64,000 nt of DNA from Streptomyces sp. RKND-216 (GTDB lineage Bacteria; Actinomycetota; Actinomycetes; Streptomycetales; Streptomycetaceae). Numbering within the stretch: position 1 is the first letter of the stretch; the number at the start of each line of letters is the position of its first letter. The stretch covers positions 4,804,001-4,868,000 of the forward strand of contig NZ_SSBQ01000002.1 in the NCBI RefSeq assembly GCF_004795255.1, written 5' to 3'. Shown in pieces: positions 7,810 through 16,458 of the stretch. Below the pieces are notes generated by a model. It had not been told where the DNA came from, searched no databases, and saw only the letters and a list, made by a program, of their open reading frames with translations. The position numbers were made by a program, and so were the translations under genes.

Positions 7810-9030
7810 GTGCACCGCAGGAGACACGCGTCCGTACGGGCCGCCGTGTGCGCGCCGGTCGCCGCGCTGCTCCTCGGCGCGGCCGGCTGCACCGGTCCCG
7901 CCCCTTCCGTCCGGGACACCGAGCAGGCCGTGCAGGCCCTCTTCGACCGGCAGGCCGCCGCCGTGCGCGACGCCGACACCTCCCGCTACCTCGCCGCCGT
8001 GGACCCCCGCTCCGGCGACTACCGCGCCGCGCAGCGCACCGTGGCAGCCAACCTCGCCCGCCTTCCGGTGGCCACCTGGACGTACCGGGTGCGGAGCGTC
8101 CGGACGCACCACGAGCGCGCGGACGCCGTGGTCGAACTGCGCTACCGGCTGGGGGACCGCGACCGCCCTCCCGTCGTCGAGAAGGAGACCTTCGCGCTCA
8201 GGCGCCACGACGGCCGCTGGTGGATCACCGGCGAACGACACGGCCGGGGACGGCAGTTGTGGGAGCAGGGCCGTCTCCGCGTGGTGCACGGCCAACACAG
8301 CCTGGTGCTGGGCACCGTGGACCACGGCACCCTGCGGCGCATCGCCGCCCGTGCCGACCGGGCCGTGCCCGCCGTCTCCGCCGCCTGGCCCGACCCCTGG
8401 TCCCGCCGCACCGTCGTCCTGGTGCCCGCCTCCGTCGACGGGATGGCCGAACTGCTCGACGGCGAACCCGCCACGTACGAGGGCATCGCCGCCGTCACCA
8501 CCGGCCCGCGCGGAGGCGAACCGGGGGAGAGGCGACGCATCGTCGTCAACCGGCAGGCGTACGCGCTGCTGAGCGACCGCGGCCGGCAGGTCGTGCTCAC
8601 CCACGAGACCGCGCACGTCGCGACCCGGGACCATACGGACGACAGCACGCCCCTGTGGCTCTCCGAAGGGCTCGCCGACTGGGTCGGCTACCGCGGCACC
8701 GGGGCCGACCCGTCCGTCGCCGCGCCCACTCTGGCCGAAGCGGTACGGGCAGGCGACCTGCCCCGACGGCTGCCGCCGGACGCGGACTTCCGCTTCACCG
8801 GCGACCCGGACGCGCTCGCCCGGGCGTACGAGGGCAGCTGGCTGGCCTGCCGCATGATCGCGGACCGGTGGGGGGCCGGCCGGCTCGCCGCCTTCTACCG
8901 CGCCGTCGGTGCGGCCGACGGCGGCCCGGCGCAGGCCGTGGACGGAGCCCTGCGGGAGGTACTGGCCGTGGACCGGGAGGCGTTCATCCGGATGTGGCAC
9001 TCCGCTCTCCGTGCGGAGCTGGCCCCGTAG
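7810..9030 (+). CDS. Lipoprotein with HEXXH zinc-metallopeptidase motif
   Basis: A 406-residue exported lipoprotein. The signal peptide ends in the lipobox LLGAAGC near residue 27, so it should be anchored on the outer face of the membrane. The N-terminal half resembles a NTF2-like or mce-associated fold. The C-terminal half has HETAH at about residue 265 and the third ligand in WLSEGLADW about 20 residues later, the gluzincin arrangement. It is probably a membrane-tethered peptidase with unknown substrate. The last 47 bases overlap the end of the converging GT87 gene. The start is GTG without a ribosome-binding site but with a leaderless-type -10 box. Confidence 0.85.
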   Translation: MHRRRHASVRAAVCAPVAALLLGAAGCTGPAPSVRDTEQAVQALFDRQAAAVRDADTSRYLAAVDPRSGDYRAAQRTVAANLARLPVATWTYRVRSVRTHHERADAVVELRYRLGDRDRPPVVEKETFALRRHDGRWWITGERHGRGRQLWEQGRLRVVHGQHSLVLGTVDHGTLRRIAARADRAVPAVSAAWPDPWSRRTVVLVPASVDGMAELLDGEPATYEGIAAVTTGPRGGEPGERRRIVVNRQAYALLSDRGRQVVLTHETAHVATRDHTDDSTPLWLSEGLADWVGYRGTGADPSVAAPTLAEAVRAGDLPRRLPPDADFRFTGDPDALARAYEGSWLACRMIADRWGAGRLAAFYRAVGAADGGPAQAVDGALREVLAVDREAFIRMWHSALRAELAP

Positions 9031-10321
9031 CCCGGCCCGCAGCGCCCCCGGCTCCCGTGCCGCCCGCCACCACGGGACGCGGGCCGTGCCGGGCCGGCAC
9101 CCGCCCCTCGTACGCGGCCGCCGCCTCCGCACGCTCCGCCGCCTGTCGCGGCTCCGAGATCGTCGCCCGCCACAGCCGTGCGCACGCCCACACCGTCGCC
9201 ACCACCAGCAGGCCGTTGCGGACCGCCAGCAGCGCCACCCCCAGCCCCGTACTGCCGACCACCTCGCCGAAGTACACCGGGAACTCCAGCAGCGTCGCGC
9301 CCGTCGCGAGCACTACCAGCACGGCGGGCGGACCCATCCGGCTCGCCCGCAGGCAGCAGCACACCGCCGCCACCGCGACCAGCCACACCATGTACTGCGG
9401 GCTGATCACCCGGCTGGTCGTCACGAACAGCAGCACCGCGGCGAACGCCGCGTCCGCCGGGGTCGCCGCCGTCCACGCCCGGGCCCGGACCCGCCACAGC
9501 AGCAGCCAGCCCAGCGCCAGCGCGCTCGCCACCAGCGAGACGGTGCCGACCAGGCCCACGTACGGCCCGAGGAACTCCACAGAGCCGTAGCGCAGCAGGA
9601 CCTGCCCCTCCCAGCCGAAGTGGCGCGCCACGTGGAAGACCATCGCCCCCAGCGACTCCACCTCCACGCCGCGGTCCCGCTGGTGGGTGAGGAAGTGGAA
9701 CGCCCCCGGCATTTCCATGGCGAAGGCCAGCGCCAGAAGCGCTGCCGCGACCGCCGCCACCGACCACGCCACCCGCGTGGGGCGCCCCCGCGGCGCGCCC
9801 ACCAGCAGCAGCACCGGCCACACCTTCAGCAGCGCACCGAGCGCCGCCAGCGCCCCGCCCACCGCGGGCCGGCGCAGCAGCGCCAGCAGGCCGACCACCG
9901 CCACCGCGGCCACCAGCACGTCGTACCGCGCGTACGCCGTGGGCCCCAGCAGGGGCAGCCCCACCGCCCAGCACCACGCACCGGCCTGCCGCCGGCCCGG
10001 GCCGCGGCCCGCCGCCAGCAGCGACGCGAACACCACGAGGTCGGCGACGCAGGCGACCACGAAGAACGCCGTGGTGTAGCCGAAGAAGGGGAGCAGGGCC
10101 GGCGAGGTCACCGCCAGGGCCGCCACCGGCGGGTACTGCCAGGTCACGTCCCCCTGCGGGAAGGTTCCACCGCGCAGTACCTCGTACCAGCCGTGGTAGA
10201 TCACCGAGACGTCCGTGGTCACGTCCGGACCCGGCAGCGTGATCACTTTGAGGACGAGGAGCATCAGGACCGCTCGCGACGCGATCCAGACGGCCGTGAC
10301 GGCGGCGGTGGACAGGCGCAT
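8984..10321 (-). CDS. GT87 (DUF2029) polyprenyl-phosphate-mannose mannosyltransferase
   Basis: A 445-residue protein with about ten to twelve hydrophobic helices and a short Ala/Gly-rich cytoplasmic tail. The first loop has the acidic DVSVIYHGWYEVL segment and QYPP, and a later part has KVWPVLLL and SPQYMVW, all typical of GT87. These GT-C enzymes transfer mannose from a polyprenyl phosphate carrier on the outer side of the membrane, for example in lipomannan elongation. In mycobacteria Rv2181 is the counterpart and also lies near pimB'. It is divergent from pimB' and probably transcribed without a leader. Confidence 0.85.
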   Translation of the reverse strand: MRLSTAAVTAVWIASRAVLMLLVLKVITLPGPDVTTDVSVIYHGWYEVLRGGTFPQGDVTWQYPPVAALAVTSPALLPFFGYTTAFFVVACVADLVVFASLLAAGRGPGRRQAGAWCWAVGLPLLGPTAYARYDVLVAAVAVVGLLALLRRPAVGGALAALGALLKVWPVLLLVGAPRGRPTRVAWSVAAVAAALLALAFAMEMPGAFHFLTHQRDRGVEVESLGAMVFHVARHFGWEGQVLLRYGSVEFLGPYVGLVGTVSLVASALALGWLLLWRVRARAWTAATPADAAFAAVLLFVTTSRVISPQYMVWLVAVAAVCCCLRASRMGPPAVLVVLATGATLLEFPVYFGEVVGSTGLGVALLAVRNGLLVVATVWACARLWRATISEPRQAAERAEAAAAYEGRVPARHGPRPVVAGGTGAGGAAGRATGPAPHGERSATSG

Positions 10322-10406
10322 GCCGCAGACAGTACCGCCGTGTCGGGCCGGGGGCCGCCCATGGCGCTGCCGGGCGGGCCGGGGTCACCCGGTACTGTCG
10401 GCGGCG
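10322..10406. promoter_or_regulatory. Mirror-image divergent promoters of GT87 and pimB'
   Basis: Bases 10323-10337 and 10390-10404 form an inverted repeat matching at 14 of 15 positions. Each arm places TACTGT (10393-10398 on the plus strand, 10329-10334 on the minus strand) seven or eight bases before the ATG of the gene it faces. This fits two leaderless promoters with nearly identical -10 regions, which would make the two genes co-expressed. Confidence 0.5.
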
Positions 10407-11564
10407 ATGGACACGACCGCCGCGCGCACCACGCTGATCGTCACCAACGACTTCCCGCCCCGGCCCGGCGGCATCCAGGCTTTCCTGCACAGCATGGCCC
10501 AGCGCCTCGACCCCGAGCGCGTCGTCGTCTACGCCTCCACCTGGAAACGCGGCCGGGAGGGCGCCGAAGCCACCGCCGCCTTCGACGCCGCACAGCCCTT
10601 CACCGTCGTCCGAGACCGCACGACCATGCTGCTGCCCACGCCGCGCGTCACCCGCCGGGCCGTCGGCCTGCTGCGCGAACACGGCTGCCGCTCCGTGTGG
10701 TTCGGCGCCGCCGCACCGCTCGGACTGATGGCGCCCGCCCTGCGCCGGGCCGGCGCGGAACGCATCGTGGCCACCACCCACGGGCACGAGGCTGGCTGGG
10801 CGCAGCTCCCGGTCGCCCGCCGCCTGCTCCGACGGATCGGCGACACCACCGACACGCTCACCTATCTGGGTGAATACACCCGCTCCCGGATCGCCCGCGC
10901 ACTGAGCGACGAGGCCGCCGCCCGCATGGTGCAGCTGCCGCCCGGCGTCGACGAGAAGACCTTCCATCCCGACTCGGGGGGCGACGCCGTACGCGAACGG
11001 CTCGGCCTCGCCGGCCGTCCCGTCGTCGTGTGCGTCTCCCGGCTGGTGCCCCGCAAGGGGCAGGACACCCTGATCGCCGCGATGCCCCGGGTACTGGCGG
11101 CCCAGCCGGACGCGGTGCTGCTCGTCGTGGGCGGCGGCCCCTACCGGGCCGACCTGGAGCAGCAGGCCGCCCGGCTCGGCGTCCGCGCGTCCGTCCACTT
11201 CACCGGCGCCGTGCCGTGGGAGGACCTGCCCGCGCACTTCGGGGCCGGCGACGTCTTCGCCATGCCCTGCCGCACCCGGCGCGGCGGCCTCGACGTGGAG
11301 GGCCTGGGCATCGTCTACCTGGAGGCGTCCGCGACCGGGCTCCCCGTCGTCGCCGGCGACTCCGGCGGCGCGCCGGACGCCGTCCGGGACGGCGAGACCG
11401 GCTGGGTCGTCCGCGGCGGCTCCCCGGACGAGACCGCGGACCGCCTCGTCACCCTCCTCGCCGACCCCGCGCTCCGCACCCGCATGGGCACGGCGGGCCG
11501 CGCCTGGGTCGAGTCCCACTGGCGCTGGGACCTCCTCGCCGACCACCTCCGCGCGCTGCTGTAG
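10407..11564 (+). CDS. pimB: PimB'-type GDP-mannose-dependent phosphatidylinositol mannoside mannosyltransferase
   Basis: A 385-residue GT4 (GT-B fold) glycosyltransferase. The N-terminal NDFPPRPGGIQAF loop is typical of PimB', and the donor-binding part has VSRLVPRKGQD, the RRGGLDVEGLG segment and the E-x7-E motif EGLGIVYLE. PimB' adds the second mannose to PI monomannoside on the inner membrane face. It is divergent from the GT87 gene, which would act later on the outer side. The ATG at 10407 follows a TACTGT box by eight bases. The substrate is assigned from the family and context. Confidence 0.88.
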   Translation: MDTTAARTTLIVTNDFPPRPGGIQAFLHSMAQRLDPERVVVYASTWKRGREGAEATAAFDAAQPFTVVRDRTTMLLPTPRVTRRAVGLLREHGCRSVWFGAAAPLGLMAPALRRAGAERIVATTHGHEAGWAQLPVARRLLRRIGDTTDTLTYLGEYTRSRIARALSDEAAARMVQLPPGVDEKTFHPDSGGDAVRERLGLAGRPVVVCVSRLVPRKGQDTLIAAMPRVLAAQPDAVLLVVGGGPYRADLEQQAARLGVRASVHFTGAVPWEDLPAHFGAGDVFAMPCRTRRGGLDVEGLGIVYLEASATGLPVVAGDSGGAPDAVRDGETGWVVRGGSPDETADRLVTLLADPALRTRMGTAGRAWVESHWRWDLLADHLRALL

Positions 11565-11677
11565 CGGCCCGTCGAAGGCTCCGAGGCGCCGTCTGCGAAG
11601 TTCCGGTCCGGTGCAACTGCAGTGCTCGGACCGAGCTTGCCGCCGTCCGTGATGACGCCTGCTCCCGGGTCCTCCTG

Positions 11678-11926
11678 CTACTCGTCCACGAAGAGGTCGT
11701 CCGCTTCGCCTGCGGTGAGGGCCCGGCTGAACCAGCGCTCCAGGGTGTCCAGGTCCGTGCACCCGGTGATGCGGGCTCGCACGGCGTCGGTCGTGTCGAT
11801 CTGCCGTGCGTCCAGCACGCGGAGGACGCTGAGTGCGCGCTCCACCGCCTGGCCCTCCTCCTTGCCTTTGAGGTAGGACTCTTCGACGATGGTGCCCCGT
11901 CCGGGGAAGTACGTGCCCACGGCCAT
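11678..11926 (-). pseudogene. C-terminal remnant of an Rpn-like (PD-(D/E)XK) transposase-nuclease family protein
   Basis: An 82-residue reading frame that starts in the middle of a recognisable domain. Upstream of its ATG the same frame continues with residues ICLGEGPARETWRKL, which belong to the longer Streptomyces family, until it runs into the next gene. The remaining part has the KGKEEG linker and the helical C-terminus with CTDLDTLERWF. Full-length members are about 300 residues, so the catalytic nuclease half is lost. It is probably a non-functional scar marking the left edge of the accessory patch. Family recognition is from memory and moderate. Confidence 0.5.
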
Positions 11927-12020
11927 CAGCTTCCTCCATGTCTCGCGGGCCGGGCCTTCGCCCAGGCAGATCTCCAGCAGTTCGCCACCGGCCGGGGCGG
12001 GGTCGTCACCTGCGGCTCGG

Positions 12021-13595
12021 TCAGACGAGGGGGCAGGTGAGGGGGAGGACGCGTTCGGTCAGCCGGCCGGTCAGGTGGCTGTCGGTGAGAGCTGCGTCGG
12101 TGAGCCAGTCGGCCTGCGTCAACCGGTCGACCAGGCCCGGCAGTTCACCCTGCTCCACCGGGACCTGCTGGAGCAGGGACTCCAGAGGGAGGCCCTCGTC
12201 GCCAGCCCCGAGCAGCCCGTCGGCGTCGGTCCGGGTGGCCAGCGTCAGGGCGAGCAGCCGGACGGGCGCGGGTGCCTTGCGCTTGCGGAGCTTCTTGTCC
12301 GACACCACCCGTTGGCCCCAGCCGGAGAGCTTGGCACGGGCCTTCTTGCCGAAGGTGAAGGGGGCGGAGGCGTCTTCGCCGGGCACCAGGGAGGGCACGG
12401 TGACCGGTGTGGGGCTCTCCGGGCGGGATGCCAGCAGGTCGCTCGCCGTACCGGGAAGCCGCAGCCAGCCGCAGTCGGTCAACCGCTCGGCCAGGGCCTC
12501 CGGATCGTCGAGACCCAGCCCGGCGAGGTCCTGTCCGACGAGGTTGCCGGTGCCGGAGTGCGCCGTGCGCAGGGTCAGCATGAGCACCAGCAGCCGTGCC
12601 TGCGCGCCGGGCAGCGGAGTGTGACCCGCGACGTGAGCGAGGACGGCGCGTGCCTGCTCCCACTGTCCCGGAGCCGTCAGCAGCCGGGCGACCGCCGGCT
12701 CGTCCTCCTCCGTGCGCTCCCCGTTCCGGTGCCGGTGCTGCATGCGAACGGTCGCCGCGGACTGCTCGGCCCGTTCCGCCTCCGCCCGCAGTTCCGGGTC
12801 GCCGGTGACCTGCGCCCAGGCGATGAAGGCGCGAGCCTTGCGCTCGTGCAGGTCGCCGAGCACAGCCAGGTCGGGCTCGGTACGCCGCTGGTAGCGGCGG
12901 AAGAGGTTCCCGAGTTCGATGAGTTCGTCGCGCAGGACGACGGGCCGCAGGTCGGGCGGGACGGATCGCTGGGCGATCTTCCCGCGTTGACGCCGACGGG
13001 CCGGCGCCGGGCGCGGCGCGGGCACCTCCCGGGCCGCGCGCGCGGGCGGGCCACCGGCTGGCGTCCGGCCGTCGGAGAAGTGCGGAGTGCCGACGGCGGC
13101 GGCCCTCGGTCGGTCGTCGGCGGCGGCCTGGCCGTCGGACCCCGGGGCGGATCCGACTGCGGAGGTGGCGACTGCGGAGGTGGCGACGGTCCTCGCGCGG
13201 GGCAGCGCGGCCGCGCACCGCGTGCAGCACTCCAGGGCCTGCCACCAGCGGCCTCCCCTATCGCTGACCACGGCCAGGACGACCGCTCCGCCGCACCGCC
13301 ACGGCTCGGCGCGCCTCTGCCCCTCGGTGGGAGCAATGTGCGCCGCGCAGTCCTCGGCCCGGCACGCGCAGTACGCGTCGGCGCGCGGCCCCGGGGCGGC
13401 TTGCAGGTGCTCCCTGAGATGGGCGACCGCAGCCTCCCGCCCGGCCGCCGCGGACGGCAGCCCCTGGGCGGGACAGGCGGGCCGGCTGCAGGAGACGCGC
13501 ACCGCCGTCGTGCCACGTCCGGCGGCGTCCAGGCGCACGGTCCACCTGCGCCCGAGCACCCGCTCGTCCTTCTCGCCCGCCGTGGCCTCGGCCAT
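12021..13595 (-). CDS. Hypothetical protein with N-terminal Cys/His cluster
   Basis: I do not recognise a named family. The 524-residue protein has an N-terminal Cys/His-rich part (residues 30-135) with CSRPAC, CACRAEDC followed by a His, and a CxxC near residue 125, which could bind zinc. A Pro/Ala/Arg-rich low-complexity linker covers residues 135-205 and includes a duplicated TSAVATSAV. The C-terminal half is Leu/Ala-rich and helical with one basic stretch near residue 435. No signal peptide or membrane segment is seen. Similar proteins occur sporadically in Streptomyces. It lies between a nuclease remnant and a DUF397 gene, inside the accessory patch. Confidence 0.6.
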   Translation of the reverse strand: MAEATAGEKDERVLGRRWTVRLDAAGRGTTAVRVSCSRPACPAQGLPSAAAGREAAVAHLREHLQAAPGPRADAYCACRAEDCAAHIAPTEGQRRAEPWRCGGAVVLAVVSDRGGRWWQALECCTRCAAALPRARTVATSAVATSAVGSAPGSDGQAAADDRPRAAAVGTPHFSDGRTPAGGPPARAAREVPAPRPAPARRRQRGKIAQRSVPPDLRPVVLRDELIELGNLFRRYQRRTEPDLAVLGDLHERKARAFIAWAQVTGDPELRAEAERAEQSAATVRMQHRHRNGERTEEDEPAVARLLTAPGQWEQARAVLAHVAGHTPLPGAQARLLVLMLTLRTAHSGTGNLVGQDLAGLGLDDPEALAERLTDCGWLRLPGTASDLLASRPESPTPVTVPSLVPGEDASAPFTFGKKARAKLSGWGQRVVSDKKLRKRKAPAPVRLLALTLATRTDADGLLGAGDEGLPLESLLQQVPVEQGELPGLVDRLTQADWLTDAALTDSHLTGRLTERVLPLTCPLV

Positions 13596-13967
13596 GCCGC
13601 TCTTCCCCGCTCTCCCTCGTCCGCATCTGTCCCGCAGCCCGGGTCGTCCACCACGAACGATCTTCCGGCCGTGCCCACCGTACGCACCGTCCGGCCCAAG
13701 GGCCCGTGAACTCCCGCCCGTTCACCCGTACCGGTCAATTCCGCTCCGTCCGGGCGTCCGGGGACGGTCCGTTCACGGCGTGTCCCCTTCCGGCGCGTAG
13801 TCGACGCGGATGCCGCAGGGGCGCAGGATCGCCCGTCCAGGACGAGTTCGGGGGAGATCGGGAAGGAGGGGCGTGAGCGCCGTGACTCCCGTCCCGGGCG
13901 CGTGCGCGACGGGGCCCGGTCGTGTGGCGTGCACACGACCGGGCCCGATGCCGGTGCTCGGGGCCTG
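13596..13967. other. 372-base intergenic stretch
   Basis: No convincing gene. It holds the promoter side of the 524-residue protein and, at its right end, the terminator of the DUF397 gene. Open frames across it have atypical composition and no recognisable protein. Confidence 0.5.
13912..13946 (-). terminator. Hairpin terminator after the DUF397 gene
   Basis: Arms 13912-13926 and 13932-13946 are perfectly complementary over 15 bases with a 5-base loop, 21 bases past the DUF397 stop codon. Confidence 0.75.
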
Positions 13968-14180
13968 TCAGTCCGCCTGCCGGGCGGCAAGCCCGACGAA
14001 CGCCGCCCACGCCTCGGGCGACAGGCTCAGCATGGGCCCGCCCACCCGCTTGGAGTCCCTGACATGCAAAGCGGCAGCCGTGGCGGCGACCTCGACGCAC
14101 TCCCCGCCCTCGCCGCTGCTGTAACTGCTCCTGCGCCAGGCGGCGTCCGGCACGGTCAGCTTGCGCGCCTCGATGTTCAT
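13968..14180 (-). CDS. DUF397 protein
   Basis: A 70-residue protein with the DUF397 signature: WRRSSYSSGEGGECVEVA near the N-terminus, the VRDSK box, and a C-terminal helix with SLSPEAWAAFV. Streptomyces has dozens of DUF397 genes paired with an upstream XRE regulator; some pairs behave like BldB/WhiJ or antitoxin-like modules. Here the ATG overlaps the stop codon of the frame-shifted XRE gene by ATGA, the usual coupled arrangement. The XRE partner is broken, so expression or function of this protein may be altered. Confidence 0.9.
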   Translation of the reverse strand: MNIEARKLTVPDAAWRRSSYSSGEGGECVEVAATAAALHVRDSKRVGGPMLSLSPEAWAAFVGLAARQAD

Positions 14181-15021
14181 GTGTCTCCCAGCAGTTCGGT
14201 GACGAGAACCATCGACTCTCGTGGAGTCAGCGCCTGGCCCCGGAGGATTCCGTACTGCTCCTCGATCTCTCTGACCGCCGCTCGCTCCGTGTAGAGCCGA
14301 CTGTCCTTCTGGACCTCAAGTATGCGATCCTGCGCCCGTCCCGGGTCTCGATCAAGGTGAAGGGGCCCGCCAGAGCAGCGTGCTCCTCCCGCTCGATCGG
14401 CATGACCTGGAGTTCGACGTTGCGTCGTTGCGCGCTGAGAAGCAGTTCCTCCAACTGTCCGCGCATGACCTGCCTGCCGCCGATGGGCCGCCGGAGCACC
14501 GCTTCCTCGATCACGAAGCTCAGCGTGGGCAACGCCTTGCGGCAGAAGATCTCCTGCCGTGCCATGCGGGCAGCCACGCGCTGCGCAACAGTGTCCTCGT
14601 CCAGCAGGGGGCGCCGCATCCCGAAGACCGCGCGGGCGTGCTCTTCCGTCTGCAGAAGTCCCGGGACGGCCTGAGCGGCGTACACGTGGAGTTCGACGGC
14701 CTCCGCCTCCAACCTCGCCGCATCGCGGAAGAAGCGGGGGTACTGCGCCTGGGCCAGCTCCTCCTTGAGGGCTTTGAGTACGCCTCCCGCGTCCAGGGCC
14801 TCGTCCACCTGGTCGACGAAGCGGGGGAGCGGGATGCGCCGTCCCTGTTCGAAAGCCGCGATGGTCGAGGGCGCATAACCGATCCGCGCGCCGAGGTCCG
14901 GGCGTTCCATCCCCGCCCGGATGCGCAAGAGCTTCAACTGCCTGCCGAACGCCGCGACGACGCCCGTGCCCGGGTCGTCCTCCGGGCGCTGTCCGTCGCT
15001 GTCCACCGTCGTCTGGCTCAC
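14177..15021 (-). pseudogene. XRE-family regulator with DUF5753 domain, broken by a single-base frameshift
   Basis: The start is GTG 15021 behind GGAGG. The N-terminal helix-turn-helix reads LKLLRIRAGMERPDLGARIG, then a normal DUF5753 region with VPGLLQTEEHARAVF continues to GPFTLIETRDGRRIAYL. At about base 14317 one base is missing: the starting frame runs on through basic residues to a stop at 14227, while the neighbouring frame continues the family sequence (LEVQKDSRLYTERAAV, then ILRGQALTPRES) and ends at 14177 in an ATGA overlap with DUF397. The overlap shows the second frame is the ancestral one. It is either a recent mutation or an assembly error. Confidence 0.8.
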
Positions 15022-15423
15022 CGTCCACCACCTCCCTCCGGCGAACGCGCGAGCGCATGCGGCGTCACGCCGCGCGTCGCGTACAACCGCGCGCCCCACG
15101 CGTACAAGCCCTCGCCCCGCTGCGCCGCGCCGTCCGAACGCGCAGTTCGTACGGGGACCTGGATGTCCGGGGCCCGGTCACTGCGGACGGGACCCCGTTC
15201 ACCGGGGCCCGGTGGGTCCGGGACTCCTCCCAAGGACTCAACTGATGAAGGACTTCCCACCCGCCCGCCCTTCCCGGTGGAGTCACCCGTCAGGGTGAAC
15301 CGTGCACACAGGGTGGCGAATCGGGGTTACTGTCGGCGGGAGACACCCACACAAGTCGGCCCCCGGCCAGGATTGCCGTCCCGGACGCGAGGGCCTCACC
15401 ACCAAGGAAGATCCAGCTTCCCC
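15022..15423. promoter_or_regulatory. 402-base divergent intergenic region with direct repeats
   Basis: No gene is visible. Two copies of CGCGTACAA at 15078-15086 and 15099-15107 are spaced exactly 21 bases apart, two helical turns, starting 57 bases upstream of the XRE start. An inverted CGAAC/GTTCG pair lies at 15135-15149, and a 12-base direct repeat CCGGGGCCCGGT lies at 15167-15178 and 15202-15213. These are plausible sites for self-regulation of the XRE gene or control of the divergent winged-helix gene. Confidence 0.4.
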
Positions 15424-16458
15424 ATGGCTACTGCGCAGCTTAACGCGCCGGTATCCGGCGCCATCCATGTCCGGACACGCCTGTCCGGGAACTTCACCAT
15501 CCTGGCCAACCGCCTCGCCCGGCGGCCCGGCAGCGCCGTCACCGTAGGCGTCGCCCTCTACATCAACTCCATGCCCGACGGCACCCCCGTCACCATCGAA
15601 GCCCTCCAGAAGCACTTCACCGAAGGCGAGACCGTGATCAGCCGCGCCCTGCGCGAGCTGGAGGCCGACGGCTGGCTCGAACGCCGCATCCTGCGCGGCC
15701 CGGGCGGACGCTTCGTCACCCGCACCTACGTCTACACCCTCCCCGAACTCGCCCACCCCGACGACACCCAAGCGCCCCCGACCCCTTCCGCGCCCTCGGC
15801 GGAACCGGCACCACCCTGCGTGGATGCGGCAACCGCGTTGCCCTCGCCACGCACGCCCCAGCCCACCGCGCCGCCCGACCCGGCACCGTCCGCGCCGGCC
15901 AGCCCCGAAGCGGTCGCGCTCCTCACCGCGCTCGGCACACGCGACCCCCGACTCACCCTCTCCCGCCGCGAGATCGCACGCCTCGCACCCGGCGTCGACA
16001 CCTGGCTCGCCTCCGGAATCCGCCCCGCCCGCATCACCAGCACCCTCACCAGCGACCTCCCCGACAGCTTCCGCACCCGCCCGGCCGCCGTCCTCGCCTG
16101 GCGCCTCGCCGAACTCCAACCCGCACCCAGCCCCGAACCCCCACCACCCACCCCGCCCCTCGCCCCACTCCAGAACTGCCCCGACTGCGACCGCGCCCAC
16201 CGCAGCCCCACCCCCGGCCCCTGCCCCCTCTGCACCCACCACCGCCGCCATCCCTCCCCCGACGCGGCCGACGTCGACCCTCCTGCCACCGCTGTCGCAG
16301 CCGGTCGCCCTCAGCGCGCCTCCGCCGCCGCCAGCACCGCCAGCCCCAGCCACAGCACCGCGCCGAGGCGGAGCCGTGGCGGGCGAACAGCCCCGGATCC
16401 CAGTTGCGGCACCGCCGGGCACGATTCCGGAGCGACCGCTCCCAGGGCCTGCCCCTGA
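15424..16458 (+). CDS. Winged helix-turn-helix DNA-binding protein with C-terminal zinc knuckle
   Basis: A 344-residue protein. Residues 20-105 form a winged helix related to GntR/MarR-like readers, with VTIEALQKHFTEGE followed by ISRALRELEADGWLERR and a beta-wing GGRFVTRTYVY. A long Pro/Ala linker follows, then a helical segment around residues 165-225, and CPDCDRAH...CPLC near residue 255-275 resembling a zinc knuckle. The final 75 residues are low-complexity and overlap the opposing pseudogene, so the true stop may have been lost. Streptomyces carries many such proteins near XRE/DUF397 pairs. The target is unknown. Confidence 0.75.
   Translation: MATAQLNAPVSGAIHVRTRLSGNFTILANRLARRPGSAVTVGVALYINSMPDGTPVTIEALQKHFTEGETVISRALRELEADGWLERRILRGPGGRFVTRTYVYTLPELAHPDDTQAPPTPSAPSAEPAPPCVDAATALPSPRTPQPTAPPDPAPSAPASPEAVALLTALGTRDPRLTLSRREIARLAPGVDTWLASGIRPARITSTLTSDLPDSFRTRPAAVLAWRLAELQPAPSPEPPPPTPPLAPLQNCPDCDRAHRSPTPGPCPLCTHHRRHPSPDAADVDPPATAVAAGRPQRASAAASTASPSHSTAPRRSRGGRTAPDPSCGTAGHDSGATAPRACP

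Noticed and set aside
8895..11939. A 1014-residue open frame on the minus strand across four genes.
   Set aside because: Composition is an antisense product of high-GC codons; it overlaps well-supported genes and has no domain.
10529..13990. Several other long antisense frames rich in Arg, Pro and Ala.
   Set aside because: Typical shadows of GC-rich coding DNA without recognisable family content.
13735..14100. A possible small gene opposite DUF397.
   Set aside because: The frame is antisense to DUF397 and crosses its terminator; no RBS or family similarity.
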